Positions 5,304 to 12,918 of a stretch of DNA of 25,474 bases are shown in pieces (positions within the stretch are counted from its first letter, which is position 1; each line of letters begins with the position of its first letter). The translations under genes were made by a program, and so were the position numbers. The notes below the pieces were generated by a model that worked only from the letters and a program-made list of their open reading frames with translations, had not been told where the DNA came from and searched no databases. Source of the stretch: DTKY01 sp037440765 (GTDB lineage: Bacteria > Acidobacteriota > Terriglobia > Bryobacterales > Bryobacteraceae); contig JBBITL010000063.1 in NCBI GenBank assembly GCA_037440765.1, forward strand, positions 1 to 25,474, read 5' to 3'.

Positions 5304-8099
5304 ATGGGGATTACGGGCAGAGCGGTCAGACGCGGTTTCCTTGCGGCTTTTCTGGTGACGGCTCCGGCCTTCCCGGTGGACGATCCGGACAGCGGCAGCT
5401 CCACCGGCGCGGTGGCGGGGGTGATACTGGACGGACAGTCCGGGCGGCCCATTCAGCAGGCCGTGGTCAGCGTGGTGGGCCAGGACGACAGGCGGGTCCT
5501 GACGGATCTGGAGGGGCAGTATCGAATGCCGCTCCCCACGGGTACGTATCAGCTCAGGATCGAGGCACAGAGCTACCTGCCGATGGTCCTGGAGGGAGTG
5601 GTGGTGCGGGCCAGGGAGGTCTCGCGGGTCAGCTCCGTGCTCTCGTCCTCGGCGAACTCGACCACCGTGGACGTGGTGGCGAAGGTCAACGCGGACGCGG
5701 CCACCGCGGAATCGGTGCTCGTGGAGCGGAAGCTGTCAGAGGTGGTGAGCGACGCTGTCAGCGGGCCGGAGCTGCGCGCGGGCACGGCCTCCGACGCCGC
5801 CGGGGCGCTCGCCGAAGTGCCGGGTATCTCAGTCGTGGGCAACCAGTTCGTGTACGTCCGCGGGCTTGGGGAGCGCTACAGCGCCACCACGCTGAACAAT
5901 GCGTTGCTGGCGACGACGGAACCGGAGAAGCGTGTCGTGCCGCTCGACTTGTTCCCCGTGCAATTGATCGACCAGATCCGCGTTCTGAAGACGTACTCTC
6001 CGGACCTGCCGGGTGAGTTCTCCGGCGCGCTGGTCCAGATTGAAACCGTCCAGTTCCCCGCCAGAAGGACACTCGAGATCAAGCAGAAGGCCGGGTTCAA
6101 CACGAGGACCACCGGCAAGCGCTGGCTCAGCTCCCCAGGCGGAGGGCGGGATTGGACCGGCTTCGACGACGGAGCCCGCTCCCTGCCTTCCATCATTCCC
6201 TCGGAAAAGCGCGTCCTTCGCGGGAACTACACCACGGCCGAGATGCAGGCGTTCGGCAGGGCTTTCGCGCCGAACTGGGACCTGGTCCAGGTGGAGTCGG
6301 CCCGGCCCAATCAGAGCTACAGCATCGTGGCGGGCAATACCTTCGGGAAGCTGGGAGTGGTGGGAGCATTGACATACGCCAACGCCCTTCAGACCGCCAA
6401 CGAGGTGCGGAACTTCTACACGCCTCCCACATTGAGATCGCCGAGGCCGGTCCTTTACGCGGGCTACAACTACGACAGCTACGTCAACGGCATACGCTTG
6501 GGGGGAGTGCTGAACGCCGCCTACCAGCTCACCCCGGCGAACCGGATTTCCCTCAAGAACTTCCTTTCCCGCGACACGGATGACGAGACGCGCTTCTTTG
6601 AGGGCTATAGCGAAGACTACGGCAACACCATTCGCAATACCCGCGCCCGATGGGTGGAGCGCCAGATCTTCTCGTCGCAGCTCGAAGGCAAACACATGAT
6701 TGCGGCCCTCGGCAATTCCACGCTGGGCTGGCAGATGTCCTTCTCCGGGGCCAACCGTGACGAACCCGACCTGCGCGAGTCGCTGTACAGAAAGTACGAC
6801 GAGGTATCCCCGGTCTTCTACCTGACCACCGACGCTCAGAGCGCCTTCCGGATGTTCAACTACCTGGACGACCAGATCTACCAGCCCCACCTATACGTGA
6901 AGATTCCGTTCTTCAGGGGCTCGGTCGGAGGACTCGTCAAGACGGGGGTGAGCTACACCCACCGCAACCGCGATTTCTCTTCGCGCCGCTTCCGGTTCAA
7001 CCCGGTAAACATCTCGGGCATCGACACCGGGCGGAGCGCCGGTGAGATCCTGGTCCCCGAGAACATCCGGCCCAACGGTTACGAATTGCGCGAAGACACC
7101 CGGTCCACGGACACCTACAAGGCCAGGCACGAAGTCCAGGCGGCGTACGGGATGCTGGACCTGTCGTTCGGGTCGAAGTGGAGAGTCATCGCCGGCGTGC
7201 GGGTGGAGAGGTCCCGCCAGCGCGTGGACACGTTCGACAACTTCGTGCCGGAACTCGCCCAGGTGAACGCGCGGCTGGAGGACACCGATCCCCTTCCGGC
7301 CCTGAACGTCATCTACGCGCTGACGCCGCGCCAGAACCTGCGGTTCGGTTACAGCCGTACCGTGTCCCGGCCCGACTTCCGGGAGTTGTCTCCCTTCGAC
7401 TTCACGGATCTCACGGGCGGACGCTCCGTGATCGGCAACGCCAATCTGGGCCGCGCCCGGATCGAGAATTTCGACGGCCGCTGGGAGTGGTTCCCGGGCG
7501 CCGACCAGCTTCTGGCGTTCAGCTTCTTCTACAAGAAGTTCAAGGACCCGATCGAACAAACGGTTCAGGCGACATCGAACCTCCGCACGTCGTTCGCCAA
7601 CGCGCAGCAAGCCAACAACTACGGCGGGGAAGTGGAGTTCCGGCGGAATCTGGGATTTCTGGGCCCGCGGCTGCGGCAGTTTTCCCTTGCCTCGAACTTC
7701 ACGTTCGTGGATTCGGAGGTGGCGCTGGCGCCCGCCCAGTTCCTCACCGCCACCTCCGCGGTCAGGCCCCTGGCGGGGCAATCGCGCTACATCTTCAACA
7801 TGGCCGCCGAATGGAACCGTCCAAGATGGCGGAGCAATTCCCGGCTCATGGCCAACTCCGTGTCGCGCCGCATCTCGGACGTGGGAACGTTCGGCCTGCC
7901 GGACATCTACGAAGAGCGTAACGTGTACCTTGACTTCGTCTACACGTTCAGCCCCCGCGAGGACGGCAAATACCAGATCAAGTTCTCCGCCGACAATCTG
8001 CTGGATAATACCGTCAGGTTCACCCAGGGAGGCGAGATCTTCCGCGGATTCCAGCCCGGCCGGACCTACTCGGTGGGCACAAGCATTGCAGTGTTCTAA
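5304..8099 (+). CDS. TonB-dependent receptor with N-terminal carboxypeptidase-regulatory-like domain
   Basis: Outer-membrane active transporter of 931 residues. Signal peptide about 1-24; carboxypeptidase-regulatory-like beta sandwich about 33-115 (GAVAGVILDGQSGRPIQQAV); plug about 145-260, including YVRGLGERYS (184-193), TTEPEKRVVPLDLFP and LKTYSPDLPGEFSGALVQIE. The 22-stranded barrel fills the rest and ends TYSVGTSIAVF with a terminal Phe. These plug motifs mark a receptor subgroup that I recall as often paired with a secreted beta-helix protein, exactly as here (8124). ATG 5304 is preceded by AGGAGG (5291-5296) at 7-nt spacing; the frame is open to 5277 but would overlap the previous gene. 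The substrate is not readable from sequence. Pho-box control and position beside pst suggest phosphate or a phosphorus compound (inference). Confidence 0.93.
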   Translation: MGITGRAVRRGFLAAFLVTAPAFPVDDPDSGSSTGAVAGVILDGQSGRPIQQAVVSVVGQDDRRVLTDLEGQYRMPLPTGTYQLRIEAQSYLPMVLEGVVVRAREVSRVSSVLSSSANSTTVDVVAKVNADAATAESVLVERKLSEVVSDAVSGPELRAGTASDAAGALAEVPGISVVGNQFVYVRGLGERYSATTLNNALLATTEPEKRVVPLDLFPVQLIDQIRVLKTYSPDLPGEFSGALVQIETVQFPARRTLEIKQKAGFNTRTTGKRWLSSPGGGRDWTGFDDGARSLPSIIPSEKRVLRGNYTTAEMQAFGRAFAPNWDLVQVESARPNQSYSIVAGNTFGKLGVVGALTYANALQTANEVRNFYTPPTLRSPRPVLYAGYNYDSYVNGIRLGGVLNAAYQLTPANRISLKNFLSRDTDDETRFFEGYSEDYGNTIRNTRARWVERQIFSSQLEGKHMIAALGNSTLGWQMSFSGANRDEPDLRESLYRKYDEVSPVFYLTTDAQSAFRMFNYLDDQIYQPHLYVKIPFFRGSVGGLVKTGVSYTHRNRDFSSRRFRFNPVNISGIDTGRSAGEILVPENIRPNGYELREDTRSTDTYKARHEVQAAYGMLDLSFGSKWRVIAGVRVERSRQRVDTFDNFVPELAQVNARLEDTDPLPALNVIYALTPRQNLRFGYSRTVSRPDFRELSPFDFTDLTGGRSVIGNANLGRARIENFDGRWEWFPGADQLLAFSFFYKKFKDPIEQTVQATSNLRTSFANAQQANNYGGEVEFRRNLGFLGPRLRQFSLASNFTFVDSEVALAPAQFLTATSAVRPLAGQSRYIFNMAAEWNRPRWRSNSRLMANSVSRRISDVGTFGLPDIYEERNVYLDFVYTFSPREDGKYQIKFSADNLLDNTVRFTQGGEIFRGFQPGRTYSVGTSIAVF

Positions 8100-8123
8100 A
8101 TCTTCCATTTCGAGGAGACACGA

Positions 8124-9917
8124 ATGAGAACCAGAGCCACGCTGCTGTTCCTGTCCCTGCTCGCCACGTGCGCGGCGGTGGCGGCGGACAACATCGGCCT
8201 CTCCAGGCTGGCCGTTTCGGGCGAAGAGGCGCGGTTGCTTGCGGAAGCCGGCCGGGAAAAGGCCGGCCGCCTGGTCCGCAACGAGACCGGCGCCATCAGT
8301 TACATCTGGGTGGACAAGATCACCTATAGCCCCGGCGAGCAGATCAAGCTGATGTGGACTGTTGCTCCCAACTTCGACCTGTTCCCATACACGTTCTTCT
8401 GCTACCGGCAGAACCTGCAAACGGGCGAGAAGCGGTACTTGCCCGGGCTGACGGAAGAAGCCACCGATATCGAGGGCCGCAGCATGCTCGAGGGTTTCAC
8501 TATCGCCCGCGCGCCGGAGCGCGCCAAGGCAGTGCTTCTCGGCTCCGGCGGGCAGTTCCCGGCGGCCTCGGCCACAGCCCCGGCCGAACTTGGCATGCAC
8601 CAGTTCGTGCTGGAGATCCGGGACTACACCGGAACCCGGGTCGTAAAGGCGTCCTATGTCAAGTTCGGTGTGGTGAGCGGAACGGAGGAACTGCGCGGTG
8701 ACATCACCTCCGACAGGACGCTCACCAACGACAAGAAGTGGCTCCTCAAGGGCGGGGTCTTCGTGATGCCGGGAGTGACCCTCACGATCCAGCCGGGAAC
8801 GTTCATCGCGGGAGACCAGGGCGCGCTGTCGCTGCTGGCCGTCACGCAGGGCGCGAAGCTCATGGCCGAGGGCACGCGGGCCCGCCCGATCATCTTCACC
8901 AGCAACCGGGCCGTGGGGGAGCGCGACCGCAACGACTGGGGCGGGCTGATCATCAACGGCAAAGCCCCCATCAATGTGCCAGGCGGAGTGGCCCAGGCCG
9001 AAGGCATAGACGACCCCGTGAAGGGCTCCTACGGCGGCCAGGACCCCAACGACAACAGCGGCGTTATCCGATATGTGCGCGTCGAGTTCGGCGGCTTCCC
9101 CATCACCACGACCAACGAGTTGAACTGCATTGCGTTCAACGGCGTGGGCCGCGGGACCAGGGTTGACCACGTGCAAGCCCACTTCGGCGGGGACGATGCC
9201 TTCGAATGGTTCGGCGGCACCGTGGACGCGAAGCACCTGGTTGCCACCTACTATGACGACGACGGTTTCGACTGGGTAGAGGGATGGCAGGGCCGGCTCC
9301 AGTACGGCGTGGCCCACCAGCGGGGGGACCGTGTCGACAACGGCATCGAGGCCGACAACAACAACCGCGCGGGCCGCGATGTCACGCCGCGCTCCAGTCC
9401 GGCCATCTACAACCTGACGCTCGTCGGAGATCCCGGCGAAACCTCCCGAAGCGGCGAAGGCATCCAACTGCGGGAAGGCACGGCCGGGAACCTGAACAAC
9501 GTTGTCGTACTGGGTTTTGGGGCTGAGGGACTTCGCGTGGACCACGCCGAGACCTCCGCGCAGGCCGCCGCTGGCAACCTGAAGGCGAGCAGTATCATCC
9601 TCTGGCAGAACAGGAAGGGGAAGACCAGCTACAGCGACCAGTTCAACGCCGACGGCCTGAACTTCGCGGCCACTCAGAAGAATGTCCTGGTGATGGACCC
9701 GAGGCTCCTCCGGCCGTTCACCCTTGGCGATCCGGACTTCCGGCCCGCTGAAGGCAGCCCCGTAGGCAACCCCGGGCTGGCGGTTCCTCCTCCTGATGAC
9801 GGCTTCTTCGACACGTCCGCCAACTTCGTCGGCGCCTTCGGCTTCGGCCGCGACAACTGGCTCGAGGAGTGGTCGAACCTGCTCAATGAGGCCGACCTCC
9901 TGCCCGCAGGGCGCTAG
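8124..9917 (+). CDS. Secreted right-handed beta-helix-like protein paired with the TonB-dependent receptor
   Basis: A 597-residue exported protein with signal peptide about 1-21 (LLFLSLLATCAAVAAD). The Cys at 16 is preceded by LAT, a poor lipobox, so a lipoprotein is possible but unlikely. Residues about 45-190 form a separate N-terminal domain. From about 200, beta-helix-like turns appear: LKGGVFVMPGVTLTIQPGTFIAG, RPIIFTSNRA, DWGGLIINGKAPINV, GVIRYVRVEFGG, DDAFEWFGGTVDAKHL and YYDDDGFDWVEG. These motifs are common to uncharacterised proteins encoded beside TonB-dependent receptors. The acidic clusters at about 354-385 could bind Ca2+. GAGGAG (8112-8117) precedes ATG at 6-nt spacing. It is the last gene of the three-gene operon. 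The biochemical role is unknown; surface capture or processing of the receptor's substrate is inferred. Confidence 0.85.
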   Translation: MRTRATLLFLSLLATCAAVAADNIGLSRLAVSGEEARLLAEAGREKAGRLVRNETGAISYIWVDKITYSPGEQIKLMWTVAPNFDLFPYTFFCYRQNLQTGEKRYLPGLTEEATDIEGRSMLEGFTIARAPERAKAVLLGSGGQFPAASATAPAELGMHQFVLEIRDYTGTRVVKASYVKFGVVSGTEELRGDITSDRTLTNDKKWLLKGGVFVMPGVTLTIQPGTFIAGDQGALSLLAVTQGAKLMAEGTRARPIIFTSNRAVGERDRNDWGGLIINGKAPINVPGGVAQAEGIDDPVKGSYGGQDPNDNSGVIRYVRVEFGGFPITTTNELNCIAFNGVGRGTRVDHVQAHFGGDDAFEWFGGTVDAKHLVATYYDDDGFDWVEGWQGRLQYGVAHQRGDRVDNGIEADNNNRAGRDVTPRSSPAIYNLTLVGDPGETSRSGEGIQLREGTAGNLNNVVVLGFGAEGLRVDHAETSAQAAAGNLKASSIILWQNRKGKTSYSDQFNADGLNFAATQKNVLVMDPRLLRPFTLGDPDFRPAEGSPVGNPGLAVPPPDDGFFDTSANFVGAFGFGRDNWLEEWSNLLNEADLLPAGR

Positions 9918-9953
9918 GAAGCCCGTAGGCCTGCCAGCCCGTTCCCTCACGGT

Positions 9954-9991
9954 CGCGGTTCTGTGCAACACCTCGAAAGCACAGAACCGCG
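9954..9991 (+). terminator. Perfect 13-bp stem-loop after the receptor/beta-helix operon
   Basis: CGCGGTTCTGTGC (9954-9966) pairs without mismatch with GCACAGAACCGCG (9979-9991) across a 12-nt loop, 36 nt after the beta-helix stop codon. It most likely ends or protects the upstream mRNA. There is no T-run after the stem, so it is not a canonical intrinsic terminator. Rho-assisted termination, mRNA 3'-end stabilisation or a protein-binding palindrome are alternatives. Confidence 0.6.
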
Positions 9992-10070
9992 CGTCAGCAA
10001 GCGGACGCATTTGTTCAGCGCAGTCCTGATTCGGGACGCTAGCGCGTGGCCCGCGCCCCGGTTAGCCGGA

Positions 10071-10115
10071 CATTCACGGAAACGTAACTTGTTTGTAACG
10101 CCATCCCTGGACACT
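10071..10115 (+). promoter_or_regulatory. Pho-box array and promoter of the pst operon
   Basis: Three units in 11-bp register: CATTCAC (10071), ACGTAAC (10082) and TTGTAAC (10093), with 4-bp spacers GGAA and TTGT. GACACT (10110-10115) lies 10 nt after the array, the usual distance to the -10 in PhoB-activated promoters. Transcription would then start near 10122, at the proposed GTG start of pstS. As pst is the classic Pho-regulon target, this array anchors the motif seen at 3674 and 4458. Confidence 0.75.
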
Positions 10116-10121
10116 GGCAGT

Positions 10122-11123
10122 GTGAGGACTCTTCTGGCTGGTCTGGTTCTTCTCTCCGTCACCACTGCCGCGCCTGCTCAACTGTTGATCAACGGCGCCG
10201 GCGCCACGTTTCCTTATCCCATATATGCGAAGTGGTTCGACGAGTACCGCAAGGTTGACCCGAAGGCGCAGATCAACTACCAGTCCATCGGCTCGGGCGG
10301 AGGCATCCGGCAGTTGCAGGCGGGCACGGTGGACTTCGGCGCCTCCGACAGCCCCATGACGGACGAGCAGATGAAGGCCGCAGGCGGCCAGGTCCTGCAC
10401 TTCCCGACCGTCCTCGGCGCAGTGGTGCCCACCTACAACCTTCCGGGCATCAAGGGCGCTCTTCACTTCACGCCAGAGGCGCTGGCTGGCATCTTCCTCG
10501 GCACAATCAGACATTGGAATGATCCGGAGCTGGCCAAGGCGAACGCCGGGGTCCTGCTGCCCAAGGCCGAGATCATCGTGGTGCGCCGCTCGGACGGAAG
10601 CGGGACGACCTTCGTGTGGACCGACTACCTCAGCAAGGCGAACGAGGCGTGGCGGAACAGAGTCGGCGCCGCCACCGCCGTCAGGTGGCCGGTCGGACTG
10701 GGAGCGAAGGGCAATGAAGGCGTGGCGGGGCTGGTGCGGCAGACGCCGCACGCCATCGGATACGTGGAGCTGGTCTACGCCATGCAGAACAAGATGTCCT
10801 ACGGCAGGGTGCGCAACGCGTCGGGGGCGTTCATCGAGCCGAACCTGGCGAGTGTGACGGCTGCCGCGGCGGCGGCCGAGATCCCGGACGACTTCCGTGT
10901 TTCCATCACCAACCCCCCGGGCAAGGAGGCCTATCCGATCGCCAGCTTCACCTGGCTGCTGGTGCCGGCGAAGATCCAGGATGCGCAGAAACGCGCCGTG
11001 ATAACGGCCTTTCTCAGGTGGATGCTGGCCGAGGGACAGAAGATGGCGGGGCCGCTGGGTTACGCGCCCCTGCCCAAGCCGCTGGTGGCTCGCCAGATGC
11101 AGGCGATCGCCCGGATTCAGTGA
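10122..11123 (+). CDS. pstS: Phosphate ABC transporter, periplasmic phosphate-binding protein
   Basis: Captures inorganic phosphate in the periplasm and delivers it to PstCA. 333 residues with a signal peptide (RTLLAGLVLLSVTTAAPAQ). The mature part opens LLINGAGATFPYPIY, with SIGSGGGIRQ, DFGASDSP and RRSDGSGTTFVWTDYL, the residues that line the phosphate cleft in PstS proteins. The C-terminal part includes AIGYVELVYA. The frame is open back to 9963, but that region contains the stem-loop and the Pho boxes, so GTG 10122 just before the signal peptide is preferred. No Shine-Dalgarno is visible, and the -10 is 6 nt away, so the mRNA may be leaderless. Its stop overlaps the pstC start. Confidence 0.95.
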   Translation: MRTLLAGLVLLSVTTAAPAQLLINGAGATFPYPIYAKWFDEYRKVDPKAQINYQSIGSGGGIRQLQAGTVDFGASDSPMTDEQMKAAGGQVLHFPTVLGAVVPTYNLPGIKGALHFTPEALAGIFLGTIRHWNDPELAKANAGVLLPKAEIIVVRRSDGSGTTFVWTDYLSKANEAWRNRVGAATAVRWPVGLGAKGNEGVAGLVRQTPHAIGYVELVYAMQNKMSYGRVRNASGAFIEPNLASVTAAAAAAEIPDDFRVSITNPPGKEAYPIASFTWLLVPAKIQDAQKRAVITAFLRWMLAEGQKMAGPLGYAPLPKPLVARQMQAIARIQ

Positions 11124-12073
11124 CCGTGAGTGGGATCACACGCGCAGCGCTGATCCGCCTGCGCAACGGCGACCGCATCGCGCACCTTGTGACGCTGGCG
11201 TTCGCCTCGTGCGTGCTGCTGATCGCCGTCCTGCTGGTGGCGGAGCTCTACGCCAGTTCAGCGCCGTCCCGCCGCCAGTTCGGGCTGGGGTTTCTGTTCT
11301 CGCGGGACTGGGATCCGGTCGCCGAGCAGTTCGGAGCGCTTCCCTTCATCTACGGAACGGCCGTGACGTCGCTGCTGGCCCTGCTGCTGGCGGTGCCGTT
11401 CGGGGTCGGAGCGGCCATCTTCCTTTCTGAACTCGCCCCGCCCCGCGTCTCCGGCGCGCTGACGTTCGTCGTGGAGTTGCTCGCCGCCGTGCCGAGCGTC
11501 ATCTACGGGCTGCTGGCGATCTTCGTCCTGGTCCCGCCTCTGCGCGAGCACGTCCAGCCTTTTCTTCAGGAGCGGTTCGGGTTCCTTCCGTTGTTTCAAG
11601 GCCCCAACTACGGCGTGGGCCTGCTGGCTGCGGGCGTGGTTCTGGCCATCATGATTCTGCCGTTCATCGTGTCAATATCGCGCGAAGCGCTCATGGCCGT
11701 GCCGCGTGAACAGCGGGAGGCGGCGCTGGCGGTGGGCGCCACCCGCTGGGAGGCGGCCTGGCACGCGGTGGTTCCGTATGCGCGCCTGGGGATTACCGGA
11801 TCGGTCTTCCTGGCCCTGGCGCGCGCGCTGGGGGAGACCATGGCGGTGACCATGGTGATCGGGAACTCTCCCACGATTCATGCCTCGCTGCTGAGCCCGG
11901 GCTATTCCATCGCCGCGGTGATCGCCAACGAGTTCACAGAGGCCATGAGTGAGATGCACATCAGCGCGCTGATCCAGCTCGGCCTGGTGCTGTTCGCTCT
12001 CACCATCCTGATCAACGCTCTGGCGAGGCTGCTCCTGCTGGCCACTGCGCGCAAGGGAGCGGTGGGGGCGTGA
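11120..12073 (+). CDS. pstC: Phosphate ABC transporter permease PstC
   Basis: Inner-membrane permease subunit that forms the phosphate channel with PstA. 317 residues with about six hydrophobic segments, beginning with LVTLAFASCVLLIAVLLVAEL. The cytoplasmic EAA loop that contacts PstB is visible as REAALAVGATRWEAAWHAVV, followed by ARALGETMAVTMVIGNSP, a PstC hallmark. I use GTG 11120, which overlaps the pstS stop as GTGA and implies translational coupling; GTG 11126 is an alternative. The reading frame extends to 11018, but that upstream part lies inside pstS and is not membrane-like. Confidence 0.94.
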   Translation: MTVSGITRAALIRLRNGDRIAHLVTLAFASCVLLIAVLLVAELYASSAPSRRQFGLGFLFSRDWDPVAEQFGALPFIYGTAVTSLLALLLAVPFGVGAAIFLSELAPPRVSGALTFVVELLAAVPSVIYGLLAIFVLVPPLREHVQPFLQERFGFLPLFQGPNYGVGLLAAGVVLAIMILPFIVSISREALMAVPREQREAALAVGATRWEAAWHAVVPYARLGITGSVFLALARALGETMAVTMVIGNSPTIHASLLSPGYSIAAVIANEFTEAMSEMHISALIQLGLVLFALTILINALARLLLLATARKGAVGA

Positions 12074-12918
12074 GCTACCGCTACGCAGCGCGGAAGGCCG
12101 TGAACGGCCTGATGTTCACCCTGGCAGGATTCTGCGCGGTGGCCACGGCGTCGATTGTGCTCTTCATCCTGGGGTTTCTGGTCTGGAACGGGGCGCGGGC
12201 GATCAACTGGGAGTTCTTTACCCAATTGCCCAAGCCGGTGGGGGAAGCCGGCGGGGGCATGGCGAACGCCATTGTGGGCAGCGCGCAACTCCTGTTGCTG
12301 GCCACGCTGTTCGGAGTGCCGGTGGGATTCGTAGCGGGCGTGTATCTGGCGGAGTTCGGCGGGCGGTGGTTCCCGGCCGTCATTCGCTACATAACCGACC
12401 TGCTGAACGGGGTGCCCTCGATCGTGATCGGCATCTTCGCCTATGCAGTGCTGGTGCTGCCGGTGAAGCGATTTTCCCTGGCGGCGGGCGGGCTCGCCCT
12501 GGGGCTGATAGTCATTCCGATCACGGTGCGCACGACCGAGCAGTTCCTGAGGGCCGTGCCGGTATCGCTGCGCGAAGCCGCGCTGGCTCTCGGGGCCAGC
12601 AAGTGGCGCGTGGTCGCCACGGTGGTGATCCCGGCGGCCGGGCGCGGTGTGCTGACGGGCACGATCCTGGGGGTGGCGCGCGTGGCGGGCGAGACCGCGC
12701 CCCTGCTGTTCACCAGCTTCAGCAACCGTTTCTGGTCCACCGGCTGGGACCAGCCCACGGCCTCGCTGCCGGTGATGATCTTCACCTACGCCGTCTCGCC
12801 ATACGAGGACTGGCACAGGCAGGCCTGGGCGGCTGGGCTTGTTCTTCTGCTTCTGATGCTGGCGGCCAACGTGCTGGCGAGGCTGGTTCTCGCCGGGAGG
12901 GGCGCATGCAGGTCGTAA
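12070..12918 (+). CDS. pstA: Phosphate ABC transporter permease PstA
   Basis: Second permease subunit, 282 residues, with about six membrane segments. Diagnostic stretches are DLLNGVPSIVIGIFAY, VIPITVRTTEQFL, the EAA loop REAALALGASKWRVVATVV, and the following ARVAGETAPLLFTSF, all standard in PstA. It starts with GTG overlapping the pstC stop in a GTGA arrangement (12070-12073), and its 3' end overlaps the pstB start by 13 nt. Tight coupling through pstS-C-A-B indicates one operon. Confidence 0.95.
   Translation: MSYRYAARKAVNGLMFTLAGFCAVATASIVLFILGFLVWNGARAINWEFFTQLPKPVGEAGGGMANAIVGSAQLLLLATLFGVPVGFVAGVYLAEFGGRWFPAVIRYITDLLNGVPSIVIGIFAYAVLVLPVKRFSLAAGGLALGLIVIPITVRTTEQFLRAVPVSLREAALALGASKWRVVATVVIPAAGRGVLTGTILGVARVAGETAPLLFTSFSNRFWSTGWDQPTASLPVMIFTYAVSPYEDWHRQAWAAGLVLLLLMLAANVLARLVLAGRGACRS

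Noticed and set aside
8247..8267. Inverted repeat GCCGGCC / GGCCGGC inside the beta-helix gene
   Set aside because: It encodes an ordinary Gly-Arg-rich stretch (AGREKAGR) near the N-terminus; such GC palindromes arise easily at this base composition.
6891..10010. 1039-codon open frame on the minus strand opposite the receptor and beta-helix genes
   Set aside because: High-GC antisense shadow: Val/Gly/Arg/His-rich, no motif, and it reads through the hairpin region.
9963..10121. N-terminal extension of PstS from an upstream start codon
   Set aside because: It would place 53 polar residues before the signal peptide and code through the stem-loop and the Pho-box array.
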